This document shows positions 33,413-33,628 of a DNA stretch of 33,628 nucleotides, piece after piece (position 1 is the stretch's first letter; each line of letters starts with the position of its first letter). A program made the position numbers and the translations under genes. Source of the DNA: CAZGAQ01 sp964523405 (lineage in GTDB: Bacteria; Planctomycetota; Phycisphaerae; UBA1845; Fen-1342); NCBI GenBank assembly GCA_964523405.1, contig CAZGAQ010000049.1:1-33628 (forward strand), read 5' to 3'. The notes below the pieces were generated by a model. It ran no database searches. It had not been told where the DNA came from and was given only the letters and a program-made list of their open reading frames with translations.

Positions 33413-33486
33413 CGCGCCGCAAGGGATTCGAACCCCTAACCTTCGGCTCCGTAGGCCGACGCTCTATCCAGTTGAGCTAGCAGCGC
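33413..33486 (-). tRNA. tRNA-Arg (anticodon ACG)
   Basis: 74 bases. The acceptor arms GCGCTGC and GCGGCGC pair with one G-U. The anticodon stem TCGGC/GCCGA encloses CTACGGA, giving anticodon ACG, read as ICG after TadA editing. The T-arm has GGTTCGAATCC. The discriminator is G, and CCA is not encoded. It lies 64 bases downstream of tRNA-Leu on the same strand. Confidence 0.95.
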
Positions 33487-33550
33487 TTTGTTCTGTCGCA
33501 TTTCACTGCCAAGACCGCCGGTCGCTGGCCGGGCGGTTTCGCGTCGCGGA

Positions 33551-33628
33551 TGCCCGGAACTGGATTCGAACCAGCACGAGGTTAACCCTCACCAGGCCCT
33601 CAACCTGGCGCGTCTGCCAATTCCGCCA
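33551..33628 (-). tRNA. tRNA-Leu (anticodon GAG), 5' end beyond window
   Basis: 78 bases visible; the first seven acceptor bases lie outside the window. The anticodon stem CCAGG/CCTGG encloses TTGAGGG (anticodon GAG). The long variable arm TGAGGGTTAACCTCG is that of a class II tRNA. The T-arm is GCTGG-TTCGAAT-CCAGT, and the 3' acceptor strand is TCCGGGC with discriminator A. CCA is not encoded. Confidence 0.93.

Noticed and set aside
33487..33550. Inverted repeat ACCGCC/GGCGGT between the two tRNA genes as a terminator
   Set aside because: Short stem and no T-run; more likely part of a processed bi-tRNA transcript.

Overview
The window is 33.6 kb of GC-rich bacterial chromosome. The best guess is a planctomycete, perhaps of the Phycisphaerae. 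The evidence is a prepilin-like protein ending in an H-X9-DG-type motif, a secreted HEAT-repeat protein with the Gly/Trp-rich tail typical of that phylum, lpxK (so lipid A and an outer membrane), an alginate-export-type outer-membrane barrel, and many GTG/TTG starts. No ribosomal RNA, insertion sequence, prophage or CRISPR array was seen. Gene density and gene order look like ordinary core chromosome. The taxonomic call is inferred from protein flavour only.

Layout. 1-1.35 kb, minus strand: the start of lpxK and an NAD-dependent sugar epimerase. 1.4-3.1 kb, plus: a Nudix-fold protein without catalytic glutamates and a PilZ/receiver-like/Hpt-like signalling protein whose phosphotransfer residues are missing. 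3.1-3.8 kb, minus: purN. 4.0 kb, plus: a small membrane protein. 4.4-6.4 kb, minus: an outer-membrane barrel coupled to a lipoprotein. 6.6-7.9 kb, plus: a CYTH-domain protein and a methyltransferase. 8.0-16.6 kb, minus: Tat-exported alkaline phosphatase, a pseudopilin, glutaryl-CoA dehydrogenase, a CBM9-like lipoprotein, a secreted esterase, and a tight cluster of phasin-like protein, UbiB kinase and SpoU rRNA methyltransferase. 17.0-28.0 kb, plus: a four-PAS hybrid histidine kinase, a DedA protein, a thioredoxin-fold protein without its cysteines, trpE, a HEAT-repeat protein, a zinc-ribbon protein, an SPFH protein and a GT4 glycosyltransferase. 28.0-32.7 kb, minus: pgsA-pgpA-uppP (phospholipid and undecaprenyl phosphate metabolism), bacterioferritin, an HD-domain protein, hpt and a PH-domain protein. 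The right end carries tRNA-Leu(GAG, cut by the window edge) and tRNA-Arg(ACG) on the minus strand, with an intrinsic terminator.

Most genes are housekeeping or envelope functions. Local units that make biochemical sense are pgsA/pgpA (synthesis, then dephosphorylation, of phosphatidylglycerophosphate), the barrel/lipoprotein pair, zinc-ribbon/SPFH, and phasin/UbiB.

The most striking unexplained element is in the gene-poor stretch between pgsA and the tRNAs. A good sigma70-type promoter with 17-bp spacing (33213-33241) is followed, from its predicted start point, by a 68-nt segment. Its first 10 bases pair perfectly with the 10 bases just before a T7 run, and it exposes a C7 loop. I read it as an undescribed small RNA gene. 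A palindrome overlaps its -35 box. All calls come from reading the sequence; no search was run.
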